Origin: Caldilineales bacterium
GTDB lineage: Bacteria; Chloroflexota; Anaerolineae; J102
Assembly (NCBI GenBank): GCA_019695115.1
Contig: JAIBAP010000010.1
Location: 1 to 64,000, forward strand
Length of the DNA: 64,000 nucleotides
Reading direction: 5' to 3'
Shown: positions 1 through 8,165 of the stretch, one piece after another
Layout: each line of letters opens with the position of its first letter
Numbering within the stretch: the first letter of the stretch is position 1
Notes under the pieces: model-generated
Seen by the model: only the letters and a program-made list of their open reading frames with translations
What the model was told of the DNA's origin: nothing
Databases searched by the model: none
Position numbers and translations under genes: made by a program

Positions 1-105
1 TGTCCTTCACTGCTGCAAAACGTAACCAGACTTTTCTCCGGTTACGTTTCTTCGACCCGTTCCCCTTTTCTGGTTACGCTCTGGTTACGTCCAAACGTAA
101 CCAGA
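1..105. repeat. Cluster of inverted CGTAACCAGA repeats
   Basis: The 10-mer CGTAACCAGA occurs at 21-30 and 96-105, and its reverse complement TCTGGTTACG at 69-78 and 80-89. A degenerate copy (CCGGTTACG) lies near 39-47. The array puts TAA stops at 23-25 and 98-100 into the frame of the E1 beta gene that follows. It is either a small repeat that has broken that gene or a repeat at a contig end. Confidence 0.75.
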
Positions 106-139
106 CAAATCTCTGGTCCAACCCTCCAAAGTCCCGCTG

Positions 140-787
140 GTGGTGCGCACCCAGGGCGGCGGCGGGCGCGGCAACGCCGCCCAGCACTCGCAGAGCCTGG
201 AGATGTGGTATGTCCACACCCCCGGCCTCGTCGTCATCCAGCCGTCCACGCCCTACGACGCCAAAGGGCTGCTGAAATCCGCCATCCGCGACGATAACCC
301 TGTCATCTTTATCGAGCACAAGCTGCTGTACAACACCACCGGCCCCGTGCCCGAATCCGACTATCTGATCCCCATCGGCGTGGCCGAGGTCAAACGGGCG
401 GGCCAAGACGTGACCATCGTCGCCACCTCGCGTCTGGTGCTGTTTGCCCTTGAAGCCGCCGAGCGCCTGGCCGCAAGGGGCATCCAGGCCGAGGTCATCG
501 ACCCGCGCACGCTCAAACCGCTCGACCTGGACACGATCGTGCGCTCGGTGGAAAAGACTGGCCGACTGGTGGTCGTCAATGAGGGCGCCTTGACCGGCGG
601 CTTCACGGCCGAGGTGGCGGCGCGGGTGCAGCGCGCGGCCTTCGACTGGCTGGACGCGCCCATCCTGCAGGTCGCCGCCGAGGATGTGCCACTTCCGTAC
701 AACGGTCGCCTGGAACTCGAGGCGCTCCCCAGTGTAAACGACATCGAAGCCGCCTGTCTGGAAGCGCTCTACTGGCCGCCGCCATGA
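140..787 (+). CDS. 2-oxoacid dehydrogenase E1 component beta subunit, 5'-truncated
   Basis: C-terminal two thirds of a thiamine-diphosphate E1 beta subunit (pyruvate, acetoin or branched-chain type), which with E1 alpha decarboxylates a 2-oxoacid and passes the acyl group to the E2 lipoyl arm. The conserved segment [16 protein letters not shown] is present, followed by the transketolase C-terminal domain ([13 protein letters not shown]-type strand, seen as [16 protein letters not shown]). Recognisable homology starts at codon 128 (KVPLV). Upstream the frame is closed by TAA at 98-100, so about 110 residues of the usual ~325 are missing. The GTG at 140 is simply the first possible start, not a true one. 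The E2 gene follows 61 bases downstream. It could be a pseudogene or an assembly edge effect. Confidence 0.85.
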   Translation: MVRTQGGGGRGNAAQHSQSLEMWYVHTPGLVVIQPSTPYDAKGLLKSAIRDDNPVIFIEHKLLYNTTGPVPESDYLIPIGVAEVKRAGQDVTIVATSRLVLFALEAAERLAARGIQAEVIDPRTLKPLDLDTIVRSVEKTGRLVVVNEGALTGGFTAEVAARVQRAAFDWLDAPILQVAAEDVPLPYNGRLELEALPSVNDIEAACLEALYWPPP

Positions 788-848
788 TTTCCAGCCCCCC
801 CTTCCGCCCTCCCTCCCCGCCCAACGACCGCGGCGATGAGGCCACGCG

Positions 849-1889
849 ATGACCACCGATGTGATCATGCCCAACCTGGGACTGACGATGGAAGCGGGAA
901 CCATCGTCCGCTGGCTGGTCGCGCCCGGCCAGCCGGTCGAGCGCGGCCAGCCGCTGTTCGAGGTCGAGACCGACAAGGTCAGCGTCGAGGTCGAGGCATT
1001 GGCAAGCGGCGTACTCGGCCCGTTGCTGGTGGAGGCCGGGCGCAGGGCGCCGGTGGGGACGGTGCTGGCGCGCATCGGCGAGGGGGACGACGGGCGAGAA
1101 ACGATAGACGATGGGCTGGTTGCCGCCCTCCGCCCCACTCCCGCCCATCTCCAATCTCCAACCTCCGATCTCCGTCCTCCGCCCTCTGACCTCCGCCTTC
1201 CGCCCTCCGCCCTCCGCCCTCCGCCCTCTGACCTCCGCTCTCCCACCTCCTCCCCCCGCGCCCGCAAGATCGCCAAAGAGCGCGGCCTCGACTGGCGCAC
1301 GCTGTCGGGCAGCGGCCCGCGCGGACGCGTGATCGAGCGCGATGTCCTAGATGCGTCGCACTTTGGAAGTGCGTCGCACCTACACTCTGGAAGTGCGTCG
1401 CACCTGGCGAGTCACCTGCTCGCCGAAGTCGATCTTTCTCGCCTGCTCGACGCCCACCGCCGCCTGACGCCGTTCGTGCCGGACTTGCGCCTGATCGATT
1501 GGCTGGCCGCCATCGTCGGCACGGCTTTGGACGAGGCCGGCATCGCCGCCGCGATCGCCTCGGCAGCCATCCGCAGCTATCCGCGCCTCACATCGGGCGC
1601 GCCGCCATCGCTGGCGCTGATCGCAGCCGAGCGCGGCCGCGCCGCCCCGGCCTCGGCGCCCATCTTTGCCATCGATGATCGCAGCGCCAGCCGCATCGAT
1701 GTCCTCATGCCATCGCTGGCGCCGGCGGAGATCGCCAGTCTGGTCCTGGGGCGCATCGACAAATCGGGACATGCCACGCTTTCGCTTGCGTTTGCTGGCC
1801 CGACCCTGGCCGGGGATCAGGCCGTGCGGCTGCTCGAACGGGTGATCGACCTGATCGAGGAGCCAGAAGGTCTGTTGTTGACCATCTGA
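849..1889 (+). CDS. 2-oxoacid dehydrogenase E2-like protein with degenerate acyltransferase domain
   Basis: Domain order of a dihydrolipoamide acyltransferase. The N-terminal lipoyl domain (about residues 1-78) has the lipoylation lysine in ETDKVSVEVEA. A Pro/Ser/Leu-rich linker (about 95-135) follows, then a peripheral subunit-binding domain (ARKIAKERGLDWRTLSGSGP, about 138-170), then a short C-terminal domain ending LLERVIDLIEEPEGLLLTI. The family's catalytic HxxxDG block, normally after a SFDH-type strand, reads FAGPTLAGDQA here, so the histidine and aspartate are both gone. The protein is also about 60-80 residues short for a full E2. It may be a structural or lipoyl-carrier E2. The linker and the SASHL repeats are encoded by DNA repeats like those found between genes in this window. 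It follows E1 beta in the same operon. Confidence 0.82.
   Translation: MTTDVIMPNLGLTMEAGTIVRWLVAPGQPVERGQPLFEVETDKVSVEVEALASGVLGPLLVEAGRRAPVGTVLARIGEGDDGRETIDDGLVAALRPTPAHLQSPTSDLRPPPSDLRLPPSALRPPPSDLRSPTSSPRARKIAKERGLDWRTLSGSGPRGRVIERDVLDASHFGSASHLHSGSASHLASHLLAEVDLSRLLDAHRRLTPFVPDLRLIDWLAAIVGTALDEAGIAAAIASAAIRSYPRLTSGAPPSLALIAAERGRAAPASAPIFAIDDRSASRIDVLMPSLAPAEIASLVLGRIDKSGHATLSLAFAGPTLAGDQAVRLLERVIDLIEEPEGLLLTI
1136..1250 (+). repeat. C/T-rich 7-8 bp word array inside the E2 linker
   Basis: Words of the type CTCCGCCCTC, CTCCAACCTC and TCTGACCTCCG are repeated here and translate in frame as the low-complexity linker. The composition matches the C-rich arrays that precede start codons elsewhere in the window, but this copy sits inside a coding region. 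Confidence 0.7.
1351..1409 (+). repeat. GGAAGTGCGTCGCACC direct repeats inside E2
   Basis: The unit GTGCGTCGCAC (an odd palindrome, AGTGCG-T-CGCACT) occurs three times, separated by TTTGGAA and TACACTCTGGAA. It is translated in frame as three SASHL-type repeats between the subunit-binding domain and the C-terminal domain. Confidence 0.75.
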
Positions 1890-1942
1890 ACCAGGGCTGG
1901 GATGGGGATGCAGGGAATTCTCGCTAACCCTTACCTTGCCAC

Positions 1943-1971
1943 TTGACAAACTCCTGCCAGGTGGAGATAAT
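1943..1971 (+). promoter_or_regulatory. Sigma-70-type promoter of the feo operon
   Basis: TTGACA at 1943-1948, a 17-base spacer and GATAAT at 1966-1971. The operator palindrome overlaps the -10 end and the expected transcription start. The first gene starts at 2018. Confidence 0.7.
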
Positions 1972-1988
1972 TTAGGCACACCTAAATT
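1969..1988. promoter_or_regulatory. DtxR/MntR-type operator palindrome
   Basis: AATTTAGG-caca-CCTAAATT is a perfect inverted repeat with 8-base arms and a 4-base centre, resembling the TTAGG...CCTAA cores bound by DtxR-family repressors. It overlaps the promoter of an operon whose first gene encodes a DtxR-FeoA protein, so metal-dependent autoregulation is likely. A strong ribosome site, GAAAGGAG, lies just before the ATG at 2018. Confidence 0.72.
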
Positions 1989-2017
1989 TTTCATCTTGGT
2001 TATGAAAGGAGATTGTC

Positions 2018-3064
2018 ATGCCCGAACCGTTGCTCTATCTGATCATCGCCGGCCTCATCACCAGCGCCGGCCTGCTGGCCTTCTGGCCCAGGCGAGGTCT
2101 GTTCCCGCGCTGGCAGCGCGCCCGCCAGGCCACCGAGCACGTACTCACCGAAGACGCCCTCAAGCACATCCACGCCTGGGAGATGCGCGGGCAGGTGGCC
2201 ACCACCGAAAGCGTGGCCGGGGCCTTGCAGATCAGCAGCGACAGGTCGGCGGCGCTGCTGGGCAACATGGCCGCAGCCAATCTCCTGGTAGCCGACCAGG
2301 GCGGCGTCCGCCTGACGCCGTCAGGCCGCGAGGCGGCGCTGCACATCATCCGCGCCCACCGGCTGTGGGAGCGCTATCTGGCCGACGAAACCGGCTATGC
2401 CGCCGAAGAATGGCACGAGCAGGCCGAACGCCACGAACACGCCCTCGCCCCCACCGACCTGGAATCGCTCTCGGCCCGGCTGGGCAACCCGATCAACGAC
2501 CCGCACGGCGACCCCATCCCTGATGCCGCCGGCGAATTCATCGCCCCCGAGGGTCTGTCCCTGTCGGCGGCGCCTCTCGACCAGCCCGTCCGCATCGTCC
2601 ACATCGAAGACGAACCGGAAACGATCTATGCGCAGTTGGTGGCCGAGGGCCTCTACCCGGGCCAGGTCATCCGCGTGATCGAGGCGGCGCCGCAGCGCGT
2701 GCGCTTCTGGAGCAACGGCAACGAACACGTCCTCGCCCCCCTTTTGGCTGCCAACATCGCCGTCGCTCCGATGCTGTCCACGGCCCGGCGCCTCGACGAC
2801 GCCCGCCTGGCTGCCACCGAGACGCTGGCCAACCTGGCCATCGGGCAGAAGGGCAAAGTCGCTGGCATCTCACCCCGCTGCCGCGGGGCCGAGCGACGGC
2901 GCTTGATGGATCTGGGCGTCCTGCCGGGCGCCATCATCGGCGCCGAAATGATCAGCCCCAGCGGCGACCCCACCGCCTACAGCATCCGCGGGGCCACCAT
3001 CGCCCTGCGCCACGAACAAGCCCGCCTCATCCACATCACCCGCCAGGCGGAGGCCACAGCATGA
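2018..3064 (+). CDS. Membrane-anchored DtxR-family regulator fused to two FeoA domains
   Basis: 348 residues. Residues 5-22 form a hydrophobic helix (LLYLIIAGLITSAGLLAFW). A winged-helix DtxR domain follows (about 45-115), then the DtxR metal-binding/dimerisation domain (about 116-175). Ligand-type residues are visible: AHRLWE (the H79/E83 pair of DtxR) and WHEQAERHEH, in which the DtxR Cys102 position is Glu, as in MntR. Two FeoA/SH3-like domains follow, about 190-248 and 268-345. The start is supported by GAAAGGAG. It overlaps the FeoB GTPase gene by ATGA, so translation is probably coupled. Inferred role: metal sensor and partner of the Feo ferrous-iron transporter, autorepressing at the palindrome upstream. 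A membrane anchor on a DtxR regulator is unusual. Confidence 0.85.
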   Translation: MPEPLLYLIIAGLITSAGLLAFWPRRGLFPRWQRARQATEHVLTEDALKHIHAWEMRGQVATTESVAGALQISSDRSAALLGNMAAANLLVADQGGVRLTPSGREAALHIIRAHRLWERYLADETGYAAEEWHEQAERHEHALAPTDLESLSARLGNPINDPHGDPIPDAAGEFIAPEGLSLSAAPLDQPVRIVHIEDEPETIYAQLVAEGLYPGQVIRVIEAAPQRVRFWSNGNEHVLAPLLAANIAVAPMLSTARRLDDARLAATETLANLAIGQKGKVAGISPRCRGAERRRLMDLGVLPGAIIGAEMISPSGDPTAYSIRGATIALRHEQARLIHITRQAEATA

Positions 3065-4020
3065 AGCAAAACACAAACACCCGCGCCACCCAAACCCCGG
3101 CCCCTGGCAACGGCCATCCTCAAAGCCCCTTGAGCTATGACGATGTCATCGCTGATGCCGGCGGCCTGACCCTCAACATCGCCCCGCTCCCCGATAGCAT
3201 GGCTGCTGCGCCCGGCTGCACCACCTGCGCCACCCACAACGCCTCGAACCTGCTCAAACTGGGCATCGACATGACCGAGTGGGACTACGTGGTGGCGCTG
3301 GCCGGAAACCCCAATGTGGGCAAGAGCACCGTCTTCAATGCCCTCACCGGGCTGCGCCAACACACCGGCAACTGGCCCGGCAAGACCGTCACCCGCGCCG
3401 AGGGCGGCTTCGAGTTCGGCGGCGGCCGCTACAAACTGGTCGATCTCCCCGGCGCCTACTCGCTCCTGGCCACCAGCCTGGACGAAGAAGTAGCCAGGGA
3501 CTTCATCCTCTTCGGCCAGCCCGATGTCACCGTGGTTGTGGCCGACGCCACCCGCCTCGAGCGCAACCTCAACCTGGTCATCCAGGTGCTTGAGATCACC
3601 GACCGCGTCGTCGTCTGCCTGAACCTGATGGACGAAGCCCGGCGGCACGGCCTCCTGGTCGACGACCGCCGCCTGGCCCGCGACCTGGGCGTGCCCGTCA
3701 TCCCCACCGAGGCCCGTCAGCGCCGCGGCCTGCCCGAATTGCTGCAAGCGATCAGCGATGTCGCCAGCGGCCGCACCGTCTGCAAACCCCACCGTCTGAG
3801 GAACGAATCGCCGACGCTGAAACGAGCCTTGTCGCAACTCAGCGGCCAGATCGAAGCCCTGTTCCCCGGCCTGCCCAACGCCCGCTGGGTGGCCATGCGC
3901 CTGCTCGATGGCGACGAACGCATCACCGAGGCCGTCCGCAAAGGCGAACTGGGCGACCTGCGCCGCGGCAGCCTTGAGGACCGCACCCAAAACATGACTC
4001 TGCAATTGGAGGCCGCATGA
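3061..4020 (+). CDS. feoB: Ferrous iron transport protein B, GTPase half (split FeoB)
   Basis: Cytosolic G domain of FeoB. Motifs: G1 GNPNVGKS at residues 82-89, a switch region with [12 protein letters not shown]-like sequence ([12 protein letters not shown]), G3 DLPG, and G4 NLMD. A GDI-like helical tail follows to residue 319. The N-terminal ~75-residue extension carries a CxxC motif (GCTTCATHN, residues 52-60), seen in some FeoB lineages but of unproven function. The gene ends before any membrane segment; the permease domain is the next gene, overlapping by ATGA. GTP hydrolysis would gate Fe(II) import through that partner. Confidence 0.93.
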   Translation: MKQNTNTRATQTPAPGNGHPQSPLSYDDVIADAGGLTLNIAPLPDSMAAAPGCTTCATHNASNLLKLGIDMTEWDYVVALAGNPNVGKSTVFNALTGLRQHTGNWPGKTVTRAEGGFEFGGGRYKLVDLPGAYSLLATSLDEEVARDFILFGQPDVTVVVADATRLERNLNLVIQVLEITDRVVVCLNLMDEARRHGLLVDDRRLARDLGVPVIPTEARQRRGLPELLQAISDVASGRTVCKPHRLRNESPTLKRALSQLSGQIEALFPGLPNARWVAMRLLDGDERITEAVRKGELGDLRRGSLEDRTQNMTLQLEAA

Positions 4021-5516
4021 CCGCATCCTCACTTAGCGCCAACTGGCCCGGCTCATCGCCGGCAGGCAACGGCGCCCAGGTTGCCGACCAGCCACCCGCC
4101 CCCGCCCAGGTCCAAAACCTGCTGGCCAGCGCCCGCCATCTGCGCTGGCAGATCGGCGACGATTTCCACGAAACGCTGATGGAGGCCATCTACACCGACG
4201 CCGCCGCCATCGCCGACCGCGCCGTGACCCGCCCCGGCCAGAAACCTCGCTTCGACCTCGATCGCACCATCGACCGCCTTGTCACCAGCCGTCTCTGGGG
4301 CTTCCCCCTGATGTTGTTGCTGTTTACCGCCGTTTTCTGGATCACGATCACCGGCGCCAACATCCCCTCGGCCATGATCGCCGACGTCCTCATCGGCAAA
4401 GTCTACCCCTGGCTGCACCAGATGGCCGACCTCATCCGGCTGCCGTGGTGGCTCAGCGGCTTGCTGATCGACGGCATGTACCTGGCCACGGCCTGGGTCG
4501 TCAGCGTCATGCTGCCCCCCATGGCCATCTTCTTCCCGCTCTTCACCCTGCTCGAGGACTTCGGCTATCTGCCCCGCGTGGCCTTCAACCTCGACGCCAT
4601 CTACAAAAAGGCGGGCGCTCACGGCAAGCAGTCGCTCAGCACGATGATGGGTTTCGGCTGCAACGCCGCCGGGGTGGTGGCCACGCGCATCATCGACAGC
4701 CCGCGCGAGCGTCTGATCGCCATCCTCACCAACAACTTCGCCCTCTGCAACGGCCGCTGGCCCACTCAGATTCTCATCGCTTCGCTGTTCATCGGCGGGC
4801 TGGTCTCGGCCAAATGGGCGGGGCTGGTCTCGGCGATGGCTGTGGTCGGCGTCGCCGTCCTGGGTGTGTTCATCAGCTTTGTGGTTTCGTGGGGTCTCTC
4901 GCGCTCGGTGCTGCGCGGCCAGGTGTCCACCTTCAGCCTCGAACTGCCTCCCTATCGCCCACCCCGTATCTTGCAGACGATCTACACTTCGGTCATCGAC
5001 CGCACCCTGATCGTGTTGTGGCGGGCGGTGGTCTTTGCCATGCCGGCGGGCGCCGCGATCTGGCTGACGGCTAACATCACCATCGGCGGGGTCAGCATCG
5101 CCGAACACACGGTCAACATCCTCAACCCCCTCGGCCTCCTGCTCGGTCTGAACGGCGTCATCCTGGTCGCCTACATCGTCGCCATCCCCGCCAACGAGAT
5201 CGTCATCCCCACTGTCTTGATGCTGACCGTGCTCGTCACCGGCATATCCGGCCTCGGCCAGGGGGCCGGGGTCATGTTCAATCTGGAAAACAGGGCCGAT
5301 CTCATGACCTTGTTCCAGGCCGGCGGCTGGACACTGCTGACGGCGGTCAACCTCATGCTCTTCAGCCTCATCCACAATCCGTGCAGCACAACCATCTTCA
5401 CCATCTTCAAAGAAACCGGCAACCGCAAATGGACGGCCGTGGCCGCACTGATGCCGGTGGCGATGGGCCTGATCGTGACCTTCGTGGTGGCGCAGGTGTG
5501 GCGGCTGTTGGCATAG
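4017..5516 (+). CDS. feoB: Ferrous iron transport protein B, membrane permease half (split FeoB)
   Basis: 499 residues. An N-terminal ~75-residue soluble linker ends with a FeoB cytosolic-helix segment ([10 protein letters not shown]). It is followed by the FeoB permease with Gate domains and about 8-9 hydrophobic segments. The conserved gate sequence [18 protein letters not shown] carries the invariant Gly-Cys, and the second gate motif [16 protein letters not shown] lies near residue 450. It lies immediately after the GTPase gene, and together they cover a complete FeoB. The stop is followed at once by a 33-bp palindrome (5520-5552). Confidence 0.93.
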   Translation: MTASSLSANWPGSSPAGNGAQVADQPPAPAQVQNLLASARHLRWQIGDDFHETLMEAIYTDAAAIADRAVTRPGQKPRFDLDRTIDRLVTSRLWGFPLMLLLFTAVFWITITGANIPSAMIADVLIGKVYPWLHQMADLIRLPWWLSGLLIDGMYLATAWVVSVMLPPMAIFFPLFTLLEDFGYLPRVAFNLDAIYKKAGAHGKQSLSTMMGFGCNAAGVVATRIIDSPRERLIAILTNNFALCNGRWPTQILIASLFIGGLVSAKWAGLVSAMAVVGVAVLGVFISFVVSWGLSRSVLRGQVSTFSLELPPYRPPRILQTIYTSVIDRTLIVLWRAVVFAMPAGAAIWLTANITIGGVSIAEHTVNILNPLGLLLGLNGVILVAYIVAIPANEIVIPTVLMLTVLVTGISGLGQGAGVMFNLENRADLMTLFQAGGWTLLTAVNLMLFSLIHNPCSTTIFTIFKETGNRKWTAVAALMPVAMGLIVTFVVAQVWRLLA

Positions 5517-5519
5517 GAT

Positions 5520-5552
5520 AGCGGTCGGAGCGCTGCGAGCGCTCCGACCGCT
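5520..5552. repeat. 33-bp palindrome, family C, copy 1
   Basis: Left arm AGCGGTCGGAGCGCT at 5520-5534, loop GCG, right arm AGCGCTCCGACCGCT at 5538-5552; the 15-bp stem is perfect. An identical 33-bp sequence lies inside manA at 7948-7980. Here it directly follows the feoB permease stop and could act as a transcript-end hairpin, although no T-run follows. Confidence 0.85.
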
Positions 5553-5569
5553 GCGTGCGATCTCCCCCC

Positions 5570-5700
5570 CGCCACCGCCCCGCCACTTGACACTTCGCCC
5601 TTTACACCCGACACTTTACACCCCCCCACCCCCCACCCGCCACCCGCCATCCTTCGTTTCACTCAGGACAAGCTCTGCGACCTGCCACCTACCCCTCCCC
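5570..5700 (+). repeat. C-rich leader array before the ornithine cyclodeaminase gene
   Basis: Words such as CACTTTACACCC, CACCCGCCAC and CCTTCGTTTCACTCAGGAC run up to the ATG at 5701. No Shine-Dalgarno is visible. The segment 5651-5690 belongs to a family also found at 17192-17245 and, inverted, at 23595-23650 and 60561-60600. Confidence 0.65.
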
Positions 5701-6672
5701 ATGCCCCCCCAACTCCTCTATCTCTCCCGCGCCGAGGTCGAAGCCGCCGGCCCGGCCATGCCTGAAATCATCGCCGCCCTCGAAGTCGCCTTCCGCGAAC
5801 ACGGCCAGGGCAAGGTGGAGATGCCGCCCAAGCCCGGCGTCCACTCCCGGCCCGACAGCTTCATCCACGCCATGCCCGCCTACATCCCCGCCCTCGCTGC
5901 CATCGGCCTGAAATGGGTCAGCGGCTACCCGGCCAACCAGGCGCGCGGCCTGCCCTACATCACCGGCCTGCTGATCCTCAACGACGACGATACCGGTCTG
6001 CCCCTGGCGGTGATGGACTGCACCTGGATCACGGCCAAACGCACAGGCGCCGCCACCGCCCTGGCCGCTAAATACCTGGCCCGACCCGATGCCAAAACCG
6101 TCGGCATCCTGGGTTGCGGTGTACAGGGGCGCAGCAATCTGGAAGCTCTGCGGGTGCTGTTCCCGATCGAGCGCGTCCGGGCCTTCGACAGAACCATGGC
6201 CTCGGCGCAGCGATATGCCGACGATGTACGCAACTGGTGGGGGCTGGAGGTGGAAATCGCCGCCGAGCCGCGGCAGGCCGTTTCTGGCTGCGACCTGGTG
6301 GTCACGGCCGGGCCGATCCTGCACACACCGCATGCCACGATCAAGGCCGGCTGGCTCGATGCCGGGGCCTTCGCCTCGCTGGTCGATTTCGACTCCTACT
6401 GGGATGGCCCGGCCCTGCAAGAAGCCGACAAATTCTGCACCGACGACATCCCCCAGCTCGACTACTACCGCACCCTCGGCTACTTCCAGCACATCCCCCC
6501 CATCCACGCCAGCCTGGGTGATCTCGTCACCGGCCGCAAGCCCGGCCGCCAGTCGCCCTCCGAGCGCACCATCGCCTGCAACCTGGGCCTGGCCCTCGAC
6601 GATATGGCCACGGCGCCGCTTGTCTACCGCCGGGCGGTGGAGATGGGCATCGGCGCCTGGCTGCCGCTGTGA
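5701..6672 (+). CDS. Ornithine cyclodeaminase / mu-crystallin family protein
   Basis: 323 residues from ATG 5701. Earlier in-frame codons lie in a low-complexity array and give no homology, so this start was chosen. The N-terminal mixed domain includes the conserved KWVSGYPANQARGLPYITG region. The Rossmann domain has the nucleotide motif GILGCGVQGRSNLEAL at about 133-148, and WITAKRTGAATALAAKYLA, typical of the family, precedes it. Members deaminate ornithine to proline or reduce imines (alanine dehydrogenase, ketimine reductase); the substrate cannot be told from sequence. No proline or opine genes are adjacent. Confidence 0.88.
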   Translation: MPPQLLYLSRAEVEAAGPAMPEIIAALEVAFREHGQGKVEMPPKPGVHSRPDSFIHAMPAYIPALAAIGLKWVSGYPANQARGLPYITGLLILNDDDTGLPLAVMDCTWITAKRTGAATALAAKYLARPDAKTVGILGCGVQGRSNLEALRVLFPIERVRAFDRTMASAQRYADDVRNWWGLEVEIAAEPRQAVSGCDLVVTAGPILHTPHATIKAGWLDAGAFASLVDFDSYWDGPALQEADKFCTDDIPQLDYYRTLGYFQHIPPIHASLGDLVTGRKPGRQSPSERTIACNLGLALDDMATAPLVYRRAVEMGIGAWLPL

Positions 6673-6699
6673 GGAGACGATGGCAGCGGTTGGCGTCCT

Positions 6700-7071
6700 T
6701 CAATGAAAATACAGCCACGGCCCCCCTGCTTCCTCCACCTCCTGCTCCGAAACGAAACCAACCGCACCATCCCGCAGCTTGTCGGCCGGGAAGCCACCGC
6801 TTATCAGCGCCGTCCTGATGGCGGCGCCGAGGCGCTGGCAATGCCCGCGTTCCTGCGCCAGTTGCAGGGCCGCGGCGTCGGCAAACGCAAACCAGATCGT
6901 CAGATAAATCGGGTCGATATCGAGGGCGCCGTAGAAGATGAAGTTCGTGATCGGCGGGTCGAGATCATAAAACGCCCGCAACACCTGGTCGAGCGCCCGT
7001 AGCACGATCGCTTCGTAGGCGGGCTGGTGTTCGGAGGCCAAACGGCCGGGCTGGGTGTGAGTCGGCGTCAT
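6700..7071 (-). CDS. Hypothetical protein
   Basis: 123 residues, not recognised. The N-terminal third is predicted helical (YEAIVLRALDQVLRAFYDLD) and a hydrophobic middle reads NFIFYGALDID. There is no signal peptide, and it ends GGPWLYFH. It lies downstream of manA on the same strand. The first 30 bases of the gene are duplicated 74 bases upstream, so that the manA stop overlaps a second ATG (see 7042-7147). A cytosolic enzyme accessory is possible, but no function can be assigned. Confidence 0.6.
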   Translation of the reverse strand: MTPTHTQPGRLASEHQPAYEAIVLRALDQVLRAFYDLDPPITNFIFYGALDIDPIYLTIWFAFADAAALQLAQERGHCQRLGAAIRTALISGGFPADKLRDGAVGFVSEQEVEEAGGPWLYFH

Positions 7072-7147
7072 GTTCTGATCCGTCCATCCCAGCCGATCCG
7101 CACACCTTCGGCCGAGCGGCCGGGCTGGGTGCGAGTCGGCGTCATGG
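7042..7147 (-). repeat. 74-bp offset duplication of the 5' end of the hypothetical gene
   Basis: CGGCCGGGCTGGGTGTGAG with GTCGGCGTCATG ends at 7072, and the same sequence with one change recurs ending at 7146. The upstream ATG (7143-7145 on the minus strand) overlaps the manA stop as ATGA but runs into a different frame after the duplication. Confidence 0.6.
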
Positions 7148-8104
7148 GCTTGCCTTCAGCAGCCGGAACCCGCCCAGCGGCCGCACTTCATAAGCGCCGC
7201 TGGCCGCCGGCACGACGGCCGTCTCGTATGGGCGCAATGTGACGGCATCCTCGCCCGCGACCACTTCGGCGCAGCCCTCGATCACCGTCAGGGCGTGAAA
7301 AGCCTCGCCGCCGGTGTCCAGCGCCAGCGGCCGGGTCTGCGAGGCGGCCAGGGCGAGCGTGAAGTAGGGGCAGTGGACGAGCGTCGCCAGGTCGCCATCG
7401 CCCAAGGCAGGGGGCGGGAGCAGGGGCGTATCGGCGTCGGGGTTGGCGACGGCGATCGATTGATCGATGTGCAGCATGCGGCCCCCGCTCTGCGGCCGGC
7501 CCCAATCGTAGACCCGGTAGGTGATGTCCGAGGTCTGCTGGACTTCGTAGATCAGCAGGCCGGGGCCGAGGGCGTGGATGGCGCCCGCGGGCATGAAAAC
7601 GGTGTCACCAGCCTTCACGTCCCGGTAGTGCAGATGGTCGAGGATACGGCTGTCGCGGATGGCCGCGGCCAGGGTTTCAGCGTCGAGGCCGGGTTCGACG
7701 CCGGCGATCAGTTGGGCATTGGCGGCGGCATCCAGCACATGCCAGGCTTCGGTCTTGCCGAAATGACCGCGGCCTTCGAGGGCGAGGGCCTGCTCGTCGT
7801 TGGGATGCACCTGCACCGACAGCCACTGGGCGCAGTCGAGCAGCTTGATCAGCAGGGGAAAGCGAGCGCCGGTGCGGGCGAAGACGGTCTGGCCCAGCAG
7901 GGCGGGGCCATATTCCGCCGCCAGTTCGGCAAGGGTGCGGCCGGCGAAGCGGTCGGAGCGCTGCGAGCGCTCCGACCGCTGGCTGATGACGACATTCTCT
8001 TCGTGCACCGCCCACTGCTCGGCCGTCTGTTGGCCGGGACGTAGCCGCTGCCCGCCCCACACATAGTCGCGGTAACTGGGTTGGAGTTGGAGGATGGGGA
8101 GCAT
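7142..8104 (-). CDS. manA: Mannose-6-phosphate isomerase, class I
   Basis: 320 residues. It interconverts mannose-6-phosphate and fructose-6-phosphate in the cytosol. The N-terminus PSYRDYVWGGQRL is typical of bacterial type I enzymes. Zinc-ligand positions are all present: Gln and His in SVQVHPNDEQA, Glu in GKTEAWHVLDA, and His in MPAGAIHALGPG, followed by YRVYDWGR. The ATG at 8104 was chosen because 8105-8150 is a CAATCAACAGT-type array, so the longer start at 8119 is unlikely. An 11-residue Arg/Ser-rich insertion (SQRSERSQRSDRF) near residue 45 is encoded by a 33-bp palindrome identical to the one after feoB. Confidence 0.92.
   Translation of the reverse strand: MLPILQLQPSYRDYVWGGQRLRPGQQTAEQWAVHEENVVISQRSERSQRSDRFAGRTLAELAAEYGPALLGQTVFARTGARFPLLIKLLDCAQWLSVQVHPNDEQALALEGRGHFGKTEAWHVLDAAANAQLIAGVEPGLDAETLAAAIRDSRILDHLHYRDVKAGDTVFMPAGAIHALGPGLLIYEVQQTSDITYRVYDWGRPQSGGRMLHIDQSIAVANPDADTPLLPPPALGDGDLATLVHCPYFTLALAASQTRPLALDTGGEAFHALTVIEGCAEVVAGEDAVTLRPYETAVVPAASGAYEVRPLGGFRLLKASP
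7948..7980. repeat. 33-bp palindrome, family C, copy 2, inside manA
   Basis: Identical to 5520-5552: arms AGCGGTCGGAGCGCT and AGCGCTCCGACCGCT around GCG. It is exactly 11 codons long and keeps the manA frame open, adding an Arg/Ser-rich stretch absent from ordinary family members. Confidence 0.85.
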
Positions 8105-8152
8105 GAGAACAATCAACAATCAACAGTCAACAATCAACAGTCAAGGGTCAAC
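8105..8152 (-). repeat. CAATCAACAGT array between the SDR gene and manA
   Basis: Units of CAATCAA and CAGTCAA (plus strand) fill the 48 bases before the manA start. In coding orientation the array is T/G-rich (TTGACTGTTGATTG). The related T/G words at 32624-32662 read C/A-rich toward the peptidase gene there. Confidence 0.7.
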
Positions 8153-8165
8153 GGCGGAAGGAGGG

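Noticed and set aside
4053-5375. 440-codon minus-strand frame opposite the FeoB permease
   Set aside because: Asp/Glu/His-rich shadow; the plus strand carries clear FeoB motifs.
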